Part shown: positions 8,502 to 17,185 of the stretch, in pieces
Layout of the letters: each line of letters opens with the position of its first letter
Position numbering within the stretch: the stretch's first letter is position 1
Assembly (NCBI GenBank): GCA_016887505.1
Contig: CP069393.1
Span: forward strand, 1,288,001-1,352,000
Source of the DNA: Clostridia bacterium
GTDB lineage: Bacteria > Bacillota > TC1 > UBA5767
DNA length: 64,000 nt
Direction: 5' to 3'
Translations under genes and position numbers: made by a program
Notes under the pieces: model-generated
Told to the model about the DNA's origin: nothing
Seen by the model: only the letters and a program-made list of their open reading frames with translations
Database searches by the model: none

Positions 8502-10136
8502 CTATTCTTCCAAGTAGGCATTACTAAAATCCAAGGTACCTAGTACGGAACGATCCCAATCCTTGAGTTTCGGACTAGCCATCATAATATCCGAGTAATG
8601 GTAAATCGGAATAATGGGTAATTCTGCAATCAAGATTTCCTGTGCCGCATACAAAGCATTAAAATGCTCTTCACGGGAGGTTGAATTGTTGGCAATTTCT
8701 AGATATGCATCGTAATCAGCATTCGAGAAATTCGGGTCATTGTATGTGTTTTCTGTGGTAAAAATAGCAAGTAGGCCCATCGGATCCATAAAGTCAGTCA
8801 ACCAACCACCTCGTGACATCTGGTAATCGCCTTCTTTTCTGGTATCTTGGAATACTGCCCACTCTTGATTTTCAATGTTACAGTTTATTCCCAAGTTGGT
8901 TTTAAACATCTCCTGCACCAATTCAGCAACCGCTTGATGCGCCTCAGATGTGTTATACACTATGGTGAATTCTGGGAAACCTTCGCCACCTGGGTAACCC
9001 GCTTCCGCTAGCAATTCTTGAGCTTCTGCCACCTTACTATCATCTGCAACTAGTCCATAGGTGCCAGCGGTCATAAAGAAATCATTTCCCTTATCATCCA
9101 AAAATCCTGGTGGTACAAATCCAGCCGCAGGTACCTGGCCGGACGCTAGAGTTTCACAGATTAATTCACGGTCGATTCCCAAGGTTAAGGCTTTTCTAAC
9201 CCGAATGTCTTGCCACATTTCTAGGTCCATATTAATATTGTAATAATATGTTCCGAGCAACGGGAACACATAAAATCTTTGGTCTTCGGCAATTAATCTA
9301 GGAATTTCTGCTGGTGGGACGTCTGGAATAAAGTCCAACTCGCCAGATTCGAATGCCTGGTAGGCTGTAGCCGATTCATCAATCAATACGGCATCAATTC
9401 CACCCAGTTTTACAGCATCCGCATTCCAATAGTTTTCATTTTTTCTGAATGTCATTTCTTCACCAATGGTATAGGAAGTAAGAACAAACGGACCATTGGA
9501 TATCGCTAATTCAGGGTCTTTGGCCCAAGAACCGAGTGAGCCTGATTCTACAGAAGACTGTTTAACAGGCATAAAGTGGTAAAAGGACAAAAGTTGAACA
9601 ATATAGTCTGTTGGAGCAGTCAATTTCACTTCAAAAGTCAAATCATCAATCGCGGCAATCCCGACATCGTCCATGCTTCCACCATTCACAGCATCCCACG
9701 CTCCAACAATGTTCGTATATTCCCAAATCCAAGAATATTCAGAAGCAGTCTCCTTGGCCATAGCACGTTTCCATGAATAAACAAAATCATTGGCCGTTAA
9801 AGGTGAACCATCCGACCATTTGGATTCTCTAAGATGAAAAGTAACTGTTTTTCCATCTTCAGAAATGTCCCAAGTCTCTGCAATCCCGGGGTATACTATC
9901 CCGCTTTTTTCTCGAGTCAGCGCCTCAAATGTTTGATTAACCACATCCCCACCTTCACTTGCACCGTTAAGTCCGGGATCGATGGTTTTGGGGTCAGCCC
10001 CGATATTCCACCTCATAATGGGAAGCTCCTCCGCGGATTCTTTGGAACCTTGACACCCTGATCCCATTGTCACCATGAAAGCTAGCACCAATAAAATTGA
10101 TAACAGTTTCTTCATAGTTCTTGTTTGTGTCGGCAT
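8502..10136 (-). CDS. oppA: Oligopeptide ABC transporter, peptide-binding lipoprotein
   Basis: This extracytoplasmic solute-binding protein of family 5 (SBP_bac_5), 544 residues from ATG 10136, captures peptides for OppBC. The start is set by GGAG about 13 bases upstream; an ATG seven codons later has no ribosome site. A basic, hydrophobic signal ends in the lipobox-like GSGC, so it is probably a lipoprotein. The motifs PKTIDP, WSDGSPLTANDFVYSWKR and the C-terminal AELPIIPIYHYSD are family hallmarks. The length is normal. It is the last gene of the leftward oppBCDFA operon, 66 bases after oppF. Peptide length preference cannot be read from sequence. Confidence 0.95.
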   Translation of the reverse strand: MPTQTRTMKKLLSILLVLAFMVTMGSGCQGSKESAEELPIMRWNIGADPKTIDPGLNGASEGGDVVNQTFEALTREKSGIVYPGIAETWDISEDGKTVTFHLRESKWSDGSPLTANDFVYSWKRAMAKETASEYSWIWEYTNIVGAWDAVNGGSMDDVGIAAIDDLTFEVKLTAPTDYIVQLLSFYHFMPVKQSSVESGSLGSWAKDPELAISNGPFVLTSYTIGEEMTFRKNENYWNADAVKLGGIDAVLIDESATAYQAFESGELDFIPDVPPAEIPRLIAEDQRFYVFPLLGTYYYNINMDLEMWQDIRVRKALTLGIDRELICETLASGQVPAAGFVPPGFLDDKGNDFFMTAGTYGLVADDSKVAEAQELLAEAGYPGGEGFPEFTIVYNTSEAHQAVAELVQEMFKTNLGINCNIENQEWAVFQDTRKEGDYQMSRGGWLTDFMDPMGLLAIFTTENTYNDPNFSNADYDAYLEIANNSTSREEHFNALYAAQEILIAELPIIPIYHYSDIMMASPKLKDWDRSVLGTLDFSNAYLEE

Positions 10137-10202
10137 TGTATCCGACACTCTCCTTCCCTTATTTTTTTGGCGGCATCTCGATTTTGCCGTCAAACTAAAA
10201 GC

Positions 10203-11210
10203 TTACTCGGTTGCATTGACTTTCTCTACAAGATGACAGGCTACATAGTGGTCTTTGCGTAGCTCTCGAAGTTCTGGGGTTTTACTCGTACATATTTCTT
10301 CAGCATAACGGCAGCGAGAGGCAAAGCGACAACCCTCAGGCATATTAATTGGGCTTTTAACATCTCCTTCTAGAATGATACGTTTGCTTTTTTTATTGAG
10401 TTCGGGATCTGGAATCGGTATGGATGAAAGTAGTGCTTTGGTGTATGGATGAAGTGGATAAGCATAGAGCTCATTGCTTTCGCATATTTCCATCATATTT
10501 CCCAAATACATTACACCGATTCGGTCTGAAATATGTTTTACCATGGATAAGTCATGCGCGATAAACAAATAGGTTAAGCCCATCTCTTCTTGCAGGTCCT
10601 CCAACATATTGACAACCTGAGCTTGGATAGAGACATCCAAAGCTGAGATCGGTTCATCACAAACAATTAGCTCTGGTTCTATGGCTAATGCTCTTGCAAT
10701 ACCAATTCTTTGTCTTTGGCCTCCAGAAAATTCGTGAGGGTAACGATTGGCATGTTCATGCTTTAGCCCAACACGGGACAAAAGGTCAAATATACGCATT
10801 TGACGTTCCTTCCCTGCATATAGGCGGTGCGTATCAATGCCTTCACCAATGATATCCGCAACCGTCATTCTAGTATTCAACGAAGCATAGGGATCTTGAA
10901 AAATCATCTGAATTCTCTTACGATAGGGCAACATCTCTTTCGGTTTCAACTTGGTAATATCATCTCCATCAAAAATGATTTGCCCATCTGTAGGATTATA
11001 TAGCCGTATAATACAGCGGCCGGTAGTCGACTTACCACAACCGGATTCACCAACCAATCCAAAGGTTTCACCTTTTCTGATGAAAAAAGATATGCCATCC
11101 ACCGCCTGAAGATATTGTCTTTTTGACTTTCTGCCACCTTTAATCACAAAGTATTTCTTAAGATTTTTTACTTCTAGTAGTTTTGGGCGATTATCATCCA
11201 ACAATCTCAC
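10203..11210 (-). CDS. oppF: Oligopeptide ABC transporter ATPase OppF
   Basis: This 335-residue cytoplasmic ATPase powers peptide import together with OppD. Walker A GESGCGKST is at about 54-62, the signature is SGGQRQR and Walker B is LIVCDEPISALD. A C-terminal cysteine-containing oligopeptide-transporter domain follows, with CRFASRCRYAEEIC, where OppD/F proteins can hold an Fe-S or metal site. The start is GTG at 11210, overlapping oppD by 17 bases. A TTG two codons later, with AAAGGA at better spacing, is an alternative. The overlap implies translational coupling with oppD. Confidence 0.95.
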   Translation of the reverse strand: MRLLDDNRPKLLEVKNLKKYFVIKGGRKSKRQYLQAVDGISFFIRKGETFGLVGESGCGKSTTGRCIIRLYNPTDGQIIFDGDDITKLKPKEMLPYRKRIQMIFQDPYASLNTRMTVADIIGEGIDTHRLYAGKERQMRIFDLLSRVGLKHEHANRYPHEFSGGQRQRIGIARALAIEPELIVCDEPISALDVSIQAQVVNMLEDLQEEMGLTYLFIAHDLSMVKHISDRIGVMYLGNMMEICESNELYAYPLHPYTKALLSSIPIPDPELNKKSKRIILEGDVKSPINMPEGCRFASRCRYAEEICTSKTPELRELRKDHYVACHLVEKVNATE

Positions 11211-12210
11211 ATCCTTTTTTATATCCTGCTACGGTAGGTGCTTCATCATCTAGTAGCCAGCAACTTGATATATGATCGTCGGAAACTTTGAAATTTGGCG
11301 CAGCCTCTTCTAGGCAGATTTGCATAGCATGAGGACAGCGTGTACTAAAGGGACATCCTTTCGGCGGAGACAACAAATCTGGTGGTGAACCTGGTATTGG
11401 AACTAGACGGTCCTTACTCTGTTCATCCATCCGGGGAACCGATTGCAGCAAGCCTATGGTATAAGGGTGAGACGGCAAGTGAAAGATTTGCTCAGTAGTC
11501 CCCTTTTCCATAATCTTCCCACCATACATAACCACCATATTGGTACAAATTTCTGCAATCACACCCAAGTCATGCGTAATAAGGATGATGGATGTATCAA
11601 TCTCCTTCGACAACTTTTTCATTAGATCTAAAATCTGTGCCTGAATGGTCACATCCAGCGCGGTTGTAGGTTCATCTGCTATCAATAGTTTCGGGCTACA
11701 CGAAAGTGCCGTAGCAATCATAACCCTTTGTCTCATTCCACCTGAAAACTCATGGGGGAAAGAGTTTATTCGCTTTTGCGGTTCCGGTATCCCAACTAAG
11801 CTAAGCATCTCTATGGCACGACTCAAAGCTTCTTTTTTGCTAACCTTGTTGTGTCTGCGAATCACTTCCACCATCTGATTCTTAATGCTATAGACAGGAT
11901 TTAGAGAAGTCATGGGATCTTGAAATATCATGGATATCTCCCAGCCACGCATTTCACTCATTTGCTTCTCACTACGATTAACCAGGTTTTCCCCCTCGAA
12001 CAAGATTTCTCCCTCTTTGATTCGACCAGGGTGGTCAATTAGTTTCATGATGGATAAAGCAGTTACACTTTTCCCGCTACCTGATTCTCCAACAATACCT
12101 AGTATGTCTCCCTTTTCCATGTTAAAGGAAACGCCACGCACAGCCTGCACTTCACCTAAGTGTGTGTAAAAAGAGGTCTTTAGATTATTGACTTCTAATA
12201 ATCTACTCAT
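11194..12210 (-). CDS. oppD: Oligopeptide ABC transporter ATPase OppD
   Basis: This 338-residue partner ATPase of OppF has Walker A GESGSGKS near residue 39, the signature SGGMRQR, Walker B LLIADEPTTALD and the H-loop ITHDLG. Its C-terminal oligopeptide-transporter domain carries GCPFSTRCPHAMQIC. AGGTG lies a few bases before ATG 12210. It sits eight bases after oppC and overlaps oppF, as expected for one polycistronic message. The length and motifs are typical of the family. Confidence 0.95.
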   Translation of the reverse strand: MSRLLEVNNLKTSFYTHLGEVQAVRGVSFNMEKGDILGIVGESGSGKSVTALSIMKLIDHPGRIKEGEILFEGENLVNRSEKQMSEMRGWEISMIFQDPMTSLNPVYSIKNQMVEVIRRHNKVSKKEALSRAIEMLSLVGIPEPQKRINSFPHEFSGGMRQRVMIATALSCSPKLLIADEPTTALDVTIQAQILDLMKKLSKEIDTSIILITHDLGVIAEICTNMVVMYGGKIMEKGTTEQIFHLPSHPYTIGLLQSVPRMDEQSKDRLVPIPGSPPDLLSPPKGCPFSTRCPHAMQICLEEAAPNFKVSDDHISSCWLLDDEAPTVAGYKKGCEIVG

Positions 12211-12218
12211 TTTTTCAC

Positions 12219-13400
12219 CTAGCCCTTCCTTAGTCTCGGGTCAAGGGCATCACGTAAACCATCACCCAAAAAATTGAATGCCAACATGGTAAAGGCAATC
12301 GCCAACGCTGGAAAGAAGAGCTGGTACGGATAGGTCGTAAGACCAGAAAGAGCATTACTTGCTAATACGCCCCAGGAGGCCATCGGAGCAGATACACCCA
12401 AACCGATAAAGCTTAAAAACGCTTCCGTAAACACAGCACTAGGAATCATCATGGCCATGGCAACGATAATCGGTCCCATGGCATTGGGAATCAGGTGGCG
12501 AAAAATAATCTTTCTTTTCGATACACCCAAGGTTATGGCTGCCAATACGAATTCCTGTTCTTTTAGGGCTAGCATCTGGCCACGAACCAGCCTTGCCATC
12601 GAAACCCAATATACACTGGACAGAGCAATAATGATGTTCCAAAGTCCATTATTCCTAAACCAAACCATAAGCAGTATCACATATAATACCAACGGAATAG
12701 AGTTAATAATATCCACGATACGCATCATAATGTTGTCCACGCGGCCACCCTCAAAGCCAGCTATGCTACCATACACGACACCAATAAATAGATTAACCAT
12801 GGTCGCCACGAAAGCCACAAATAGGGAAATCCTAGCACCATACATCACTCTGGTTAACAAATCCCGCCCCAACCCATCTGTGCCAAAAGGAAAGCTCCTA
12901 TTCCAAGTAGTCTTGGCTGGTTGGGTTTCAACCTGCCCTTTATAAGCCACTGTAAAATCATAGTCATATCCCTGCTTTTGAGGCAATGTATTATATGAAA
13001 AATCAATCGTAATCGCTTCTCCATCCATTTCATAAATATAGATTTTATTGATAATATCTTCATCTATACGCTCAAGACGGCGAATAATATTCCCCTTAGC
13101 TGAGACCTCAAGGAGTAAATAGTCATTGGTCAAATACAGGTAGGTATCTCCGATTTCATACAATTCTAATCTGGGTGGCGTATTTCGAAAATCATTGGCT
13201 TGGTCGGAATAACTGTAAGGCGTAAGGAAGGGTCCCAGTACACCAAACAAGATTACCAATATAATGATGACAATGCCCAACATGGACAACTTATTTTTCT
13301 TAAGTCTACGCCAGGCATCTGCCCAATAGGTCAGACTGGCTCGCTCACTTTCCTTTTCTTCTTCTTGTTCACCAATAAACACAAATCGTTTGTCACTCAT
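12219..13400 (-). CDS. oppC: Oligopeptide ABC transporter permease OppC with periplasmic insertion
   Basis: This 393-residue inner-membrane permease forms the translocation channel with OppB. An N-terminal cytoplasmic tail of about 30 residues is followed by the first membrane segment (about 38-60). An extracytoplasmic stretch of about 100 residues, beta-rich and charged, comes next. The binding-protein-dependent permease domain then starts near FPFGTDGLGRDLL (about 170) and has the EAA-loop SFIGLGVSAPMASWG near residue 340. Most OppC proteins are about 300 residues, so the loop after TM1 is an insertion of roughly 80-90 residues that could touch OppA or substrate. It starts at ATG 13400, three bases after the oppB stop. 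Confidence 0.94.
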   Translation of the reverse strand: MSDKRFVFIGEQEEEKESERASLTYWADAWRRLKKNKLSMLGIVIIILVILFGVLGPFLTPYSYSDQANDFRNTPPRLELYEIGDTYLYLTNDYLLLEVSAKGNIIRRLERIDEDIINKIYIYEMDGEAITIDFSYNTLPQKQGYDYDFTVAYKGQVETQPAKTTWNRSFPFGTDGLGRDLLTRVMYGARISLFVAFVATMVNLFIGVVYGSIAGFEGGRVDNIMMRIVDIINSIPLVLYVILLMVWFRNNGLWNIIIALSSVYWVSMARLVRGQMLALKEQEFVLAAITLGVSKRKIIFRHLIPNAMGPIIVAMAMMIPSAVFTEAFLSFIGLGVSAPMASWGVLASNALSGLTTYPYQLFFPALAIAFTMLAFNFLGDGLRDALDPRLRKG

Positions 13401-13403
13401 ATG

Positions 13404-14330
13404 CTATTCCTCCTTTCCAAATCTGATTCTTGGATCAATAAAGCCATAGGCTAAATCAACCAATAGAACCATAATGATATAGAAGGCAGCATAGAATACA
13501 GTCATGCCCATAATGGTCGTATAATCTCGATTGGTAACACTTTCCACGAAATATCGCCCCATGCCACCGATGGCGAAGATTTTTTCCACCACAAAAGAAC
13601 CCGTTAAAATTGCAGCTACCATTGGACCTAAGTAGGTTACCACAGGAATCAGCGCATTTTTTACGGCATGTTTGGCGATGACCCAGAACTCTGGTATTCC
13701 ATTGGCTCTTGCTGTTCGAATATAGTCCTGCCGCAAAACTTCCAACATGCTGGACCTAGTCAATCTAGTTACAAAGGATATAGAATATCCTGCCAGTGCA
13801 AGAACAGGCCCAATATATCCTAGTGGACTCGATAAACCAAAACTAGGTAGAATACCCAATTTACCTGCGAAAATATAAATAATCAATGTAGCAATGACAA
13901 AGCTTGGGACGGTAACACCCAAGGTAGCCATAAACATAACTATATAGTCAATCGTCTTATTTTGTTTAAGCGCTGATATGATCCCCAAGGGTATACCCAC
14001 CACTACAATCAGGATACTAGCCAACCCTCCCACTCTGGCTGAATCGGGAAAGCCACCTGAAATGAGTTCATTCACCGTGGTACCAATTTTAGAATAAGAT
14101 GGACCAAGGTCAAAGGTCACAAGGCCCTTCATATAGTCGAAATACTGTTTAGGCAGAGGATCGTTCAAATGATATTTTTCATTTAGCGTCCTCATAATCT
14201 CTTCCGGTACTGGTCTTTCCCTAGTAAATGGCCCCCCTGGAATGGCATGCATCATAGCAAAAGTAAGGGTTGCTATGAGCAACAGTGTAAGTACTGCTGA
14301 AATCAACCTTTTAAAGATATAAGAGTTCAT
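13404..14330 (-). CDS. oppB: Oligopeptide ABC transporter permease OppB
   Basis: This 308-residue permease is the first gene of the leftward oppBCDFA operon. It begins with a membrane segment and the GGPFTRERPVPEE loop typical of OppB/DppB. Further hydrophobic segments and the EAA-like loop RANGIPEFWVIAKHAVKNAL near 215-235 follow. AGGAGT lies shortly before ATG 14330. Its length is normal. The 325-base gap upstream, shared with the divergent SRAP gene, contains the operon's likely promoter and a cluster of CGTTA motifs. Confidence 0.95.
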   Translation of the reverse strand: MNSYIFKRLISAVLTLLLIATLTFAMMHAIPGGPFTRERPVPEEIMRTLNEKYHLNDPLPKQYFDYMKGLVTFDLGPSYSKIGTTVNELISGGFPDSARVGGLASILIVVVGIPLGIISALKQNKTIDYIVMFMATLGVTVPSFVIATLIIYIFAGKLGILPSFGLSSPLGYIGPVLALAGYSISFVTRLTRSSMLEVLRQDYIRTARANGIPEFWVIAKHAVKNALIPVVTYLGPMVAAILTGSFVVEKIFAIGGMGRYFVESVTNRDYTTIMGMTVFYAAFYIIMVLLVDLAYGFIDPRIRFGKEE

Positions 14331-14435
14331 TGTTACTCCTTTCTCAGATTATCGGTCGGTATCTTAGCCTCCAATAAAGCTACTTTTCGGAATATAAACT
14401 CAGCTTTTACAACAGTATGTATTACTAATTTAATT

Positions 14436-14480
14436 CGTTAAGACGTTAAATAATCCTTTAATACCGTTAAATTTACGTTA
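14436..14480. repeat. Cluster of four CGTTA(A) motifs upstream of oppB
   Basis: The 325-base gap 14331-14655 between oppB and the SRAP gene holds no gene. Within it CGTTAA occurs at 14436, 14444 and 14465, and CGTTA at 14476. This is a dense cluster about 110-150 bases before the oppB start. An AGTATACT palindrome lies at about 14493-14500 and could act as a -10 on either strand. The cluster may be an operator, but no known regulator is matched. Confidence 0.35.
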
Positions 14481-14655
14481 TTTAGCAGTTTTAAGTATAC
14501 TTTATCATCCTTTTATGTTCTTTTACCCAATCCCTTTCATTTCCTAGCATTCAATTCTCATAGACGCTTCTCAAAATATTTTCCTTCTTGCCTAAGCACC
14601 TAAAAAAGCCGACAATACTATTCTTACATGCTAAAATTAATTCGGAGGTGTACTT

Positions 14656-15360
14656 ATGTGCGGACGTGTTAGTCTTTCTATGGAATGGAACCGGTTATCT
14701 TTTATTCTAGGCAATGATTTCAATATGGAAGAAATACCGGAAAAATTGAATTATAAGCCAAGATACAATATTGCTCCTGGATACAAACTACCTTGCATCA
14801 TTACTAACCCAAAATCTGGCAAGCAGCGAGTTGGGCTCATGAAGTGGAACTATACTCCCTTTGTAAGAAAGAGCCAAACCAAAGACCGAGCCTTTACACT
14901 TATAAATGCTCGAGCTGAAACCATTGACAGCAAGCCTTCCTTTGTTCATTCCTTTCTAAATAATCCTTGTATCATTCCAGTTGAAGGATTCTATGAATGG
15001 GAAAAAAAAGATAAGGAAAAAATTCCTCATCTTTTCAAACCCAAAAATGACAAACTGCTTTATCTTGCTGCAATCTATACCCCCTTGCCTGATTCCATGG
15101 TAGCAGCTGGAGCGAATCCATATGGCTTCTTGATCATTACTACAAAAGGAAATGATCTGATGCTTCCGATTCATGAAAGAATGCCCGCCCTACTAACAGC
15201 AGACTTGGCAAGCTCTTGGCTTGATCTAACCAAAGACCCGGTAGAGCGAAAATCTCTGTTGCGCCCAGCATCAGAAAACCTACTTGTCCATTATCGTGTG
15301 GACCCTGCTGTAAACTCCACTCAGGCCGAAGGAATAGCCTGTACGAAACCAATAGACTAA
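14656..15360 (+). CDS. SRAP (YedK/HMCES-type) abasic-site crosslinking protein
   Basis: This 234-residue SOS-response-associated peptidase forms a stable thiazolidine link with abasic sites in single-stranded DNA through its N-terminal cysteine. MCGRVSLS places Cys2 after methionine removal. LINARAET supplies the conserved Asn, EGFYEWEKK the Glu, and LPIHERMP the His. All four known active-site positions are therefore present, and the length is typical. CGGAGGTG precedes ATG 14656. The 3' end overlaps the convergent small membrane protein gene by four bases. No LexA-type box was recognised upstream. Confidence 0.95.
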   Translation: MCGRVSLSMEWNRLSFILGNDFNMEEIPEKLNYKPRYNIAPGYKLPCIITNPKSGKQRVGLMKWNYTPFVRKSQTKDRAFTLINARAETIDSKPSFVHSFLNNPCIIPVEGFYEWEKKDKEKIPHLFKPKNDKLLYLAAIYTPLPDSMVAAGANPYGFLIITTKGNDLMLPIHERMPALLTADLASSWLDLTKDPVERKSLLRPASENLLVHYRVDPAVNSTQAEGIACTKPID

Positions 15361-15545
15361 TAATACAGATTATGGAAAAATGGTGTAATGCAGATTAGAG
15401 CTAGGGTTAGCCAGAGAATTGTAACAATCCAAAACCGAACCGGCTCCTTATTTTTATATATTTTTCGATGCCCTAGGACACAGCCTACACTCAACGTGTG
15501 TACTATAGCAACCAATAGCATACTTCCAATAATAAGCCAAAACAT
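15357..15545 (-). CDS. Small two-span membrane protein, 62 residues
   Basis: A short protein with two hydrophobic segments (about 2-24 and 36-54) joined by a basic loop, GHRKIYKNKEPVRF. I do not recognise the family. It is believed real because AAGGAGGAAAAT stands directly before the ATG, a near-perfect ribosome site. It is convergent with the SRAP gene, and their stop codons overlap by four bases, so each may affect the other's expression. The role is unknown. Confidence 0.7.
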   Translation of the reverse strand: MFWLIIGSMLLVAIVHTLSVGCVLGHRKIYKNKEPVRFWIVTILWLTLALICITPFFHNLYY

Positions 15546-15785
15546 ATTTTCCTCCTTACCACTTGCCTCAAGCTTTCAAAACTTATTTACCCACCAACAA
15601 GCAGTATGCACTCTCTAGCTCGTATTCACAGAGACCAGGTATACTACTTTGGTTCTTTTTCCCAAATATTTCTAACATTACTATATCACATTTATATGTC
15701 TTTAGCAGTATTAAGATTTCTACTATTGATACCGTATTATTTATATTATCTGCATAGAGTATCAAGAACACACTAATCTTTTGCA

Positions 15786-15816
15786 CAAAAAGAAGGCAGG
15801 CCTTCTCGGCCTGCCT
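15786..15816 (-). terminator. Terminator of the EamA-lipoprotein unit
   Basis: GGCAGGCC (15795-15802) pairs with GGCCTGCC (15808-15815) around TTCTC. On the minus strand a TTCTTTTT tail follows, about 25 bases past the lipoprotein stop. Confidence 0.9.
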
Positions 15817-15838
15817 CACCTGGTCTTTATTCAATTAT

Positions 15839-17185
15839 TTACATCGTGGGGCTTTGAATCGGGTTCTGACTATAGCCGAATTGTTGGTTGGCAATTGCTT
15901 GTTCCACCTTTTCTGCATCATCCCACTCCTTACCTTCTAATGGTAACTCCCCTGGGAGCAATCGCGAAAAATGGATTAGCCCTCTGCCCTTTTCAAATGT
16001 ACGACGTTCAAAATAAATTCCCTCATGATATCCCTCAGCGGGAATTTGGTAATCCACCTTGATTTGTGTATTACCATTTTCAGAAATCTTTGTTTCCATA
16101 ATTGTGGCCGTCATCGTTTTCTCTTTACCTTCAAACATGAGTTTCTGGCTCCAACTACTTCCCGTCGTAAGGGGCAACTGCAGGATGATCAAATCCTTAA
16201 ACTTAGAGTTTATTTTCTTCTCACCTAACCTAGTATTTTCCAAAACATGTTCCGTAATTCTGCCACGGCTACCATCCACTTCATATTGGACGGTAAAATT
16301 GCCGGGAATTCCACTGCCGTCATATTCGAAGTCTCCTTCAACTGTATACGTTCGTCCATCTTCTTGGTATTCGACCCCAGTGAGCGTCGCCCGATGAGCA
16401 TACTCTGCAACACCATAATAGAGCATCATCGTATCCTGAGGAGGCAACCATGTTTGAGCAAGTAGTTCAAAAGGATAGCCCGAAGCACCTCGGTTAAGCA
16501 TATAGCCGACTTCAAAATTCCCATCGTCTGCCAAAATTAGTGCACTAAAAGCAGTAATTCCCAAACCTTTACTAAAAGTTCTTTCCTCATAATAGTCACT
16601 TTTCAAATCATCATATCTCACTGTGATACGTTCCATATCGTCCATTCCAGTAATCTCAGCACTCAAAAAAAGAGTTTCGCCTTCTACTGTCTGTACTTCT
16701 TGATTCCAGGTATTGCCTACTTCCAAGGGATACTTCAGTAACACCATATCCACAATATCTTTACCCATCATTCGCGGGGCATCTCGCTTCTGCTTCCACT
16801 GACCCTCGCCCAGCGTATACTCTACGTTCACCTCTAAGAGCGACTCCGCCATTTCTCCTGACATATCGTCTGCCATGCCAGAAATAATCATTTGTAAGCT
16901 ATCTTCACGACAAAAGCGCTGCTCTATGCTCATGGTATGCCCATATTCGGCAAACCCTTCATAAGCCCATACAAATCCTTCCTTAAGTGGCAAATAAGCA
17001 CGAAGAGCCTCGAAAGCCCTCGCTTCTTCCTCTTCGCTCATCACTAGTTCCTCAGAATCCACTACCGGTTCTTCTAGCTCCGGTTCTTCCACCGGATTCT
17101 CACTAGATTCATCCGAATACTGACAAGCATCCAATCCCAACACCAGAAGTAACAATAACAGAAGAAAAACGGTTATCTTTTTCAT
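15839..17185 (-). CDS. Lipoprotein of unknown function with two repeated domains
   Basis: This 448-residue predicted surface lipoprotein has a Leu-rich signal peptide and lipobox LDAC, then an acidic linker rich in Glu and Pro to about residue 50. The rest appears to hold two related halves. One has YPLEVGNTWNQEV and later EERTFSKGLGITAF; the other has LPLTTGSSWSQKL and FERRTFEKGRGLIHF. This indicates an internal duplication of a roughly 100-residue beta-rich domain. No catalytic motif is seen and I do not recognise a named family. The start codon overlaps the EamA gene stop by four bases (ATGA), so translation is probably coupled. It may be a ligand-binding partner of the exporter. Confidence 0.85.
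   Translation of the reverse strand: MKKITVFLLLLLLLVLGLDACQYSDESSENPVEEPELEEPVVDSEELVMSEEEEARAFEALRAYLPLKEGFVWAYEGFAEYGHTMSIEQRFCREDSLQMIISGMADDMSGEMAESLLEVNVEYTLGEGQWKQKRDAPRMMGKDIVDMVLLKYPLEVGNTWNQEVQTVEGETLFLSAEITGMDDMERITVRYDDLKSDYYEERTFSKGLGITAFSALILADDGNFEVGYMLNRGASGYPFELLAQTWLPPQDTMMLYYGVAEYAHRATLTGVEYQEDGRTYTVEGDFEYDGSGIPGNFTVQYEVDGSRGRITEHVLENTRLGEKKINSKFKDLIILQLPLTTGSSWSQKLMFEGKEKTMTATIMETKISENGNTQIKVDYQIPAEGYHEGIYFERRTFEKGRGLIHFSRLLPGELPLEGKEWDDAEKVEQAIANQQFGYSQNPIQSPTM

Noticed and set aside
15583-15834. 83-codon frame on the minus strand upstream of the small membrane protein
   Set aside because: Its start lies in a terminator region, there is no ribosome site, and composition is not coherent.
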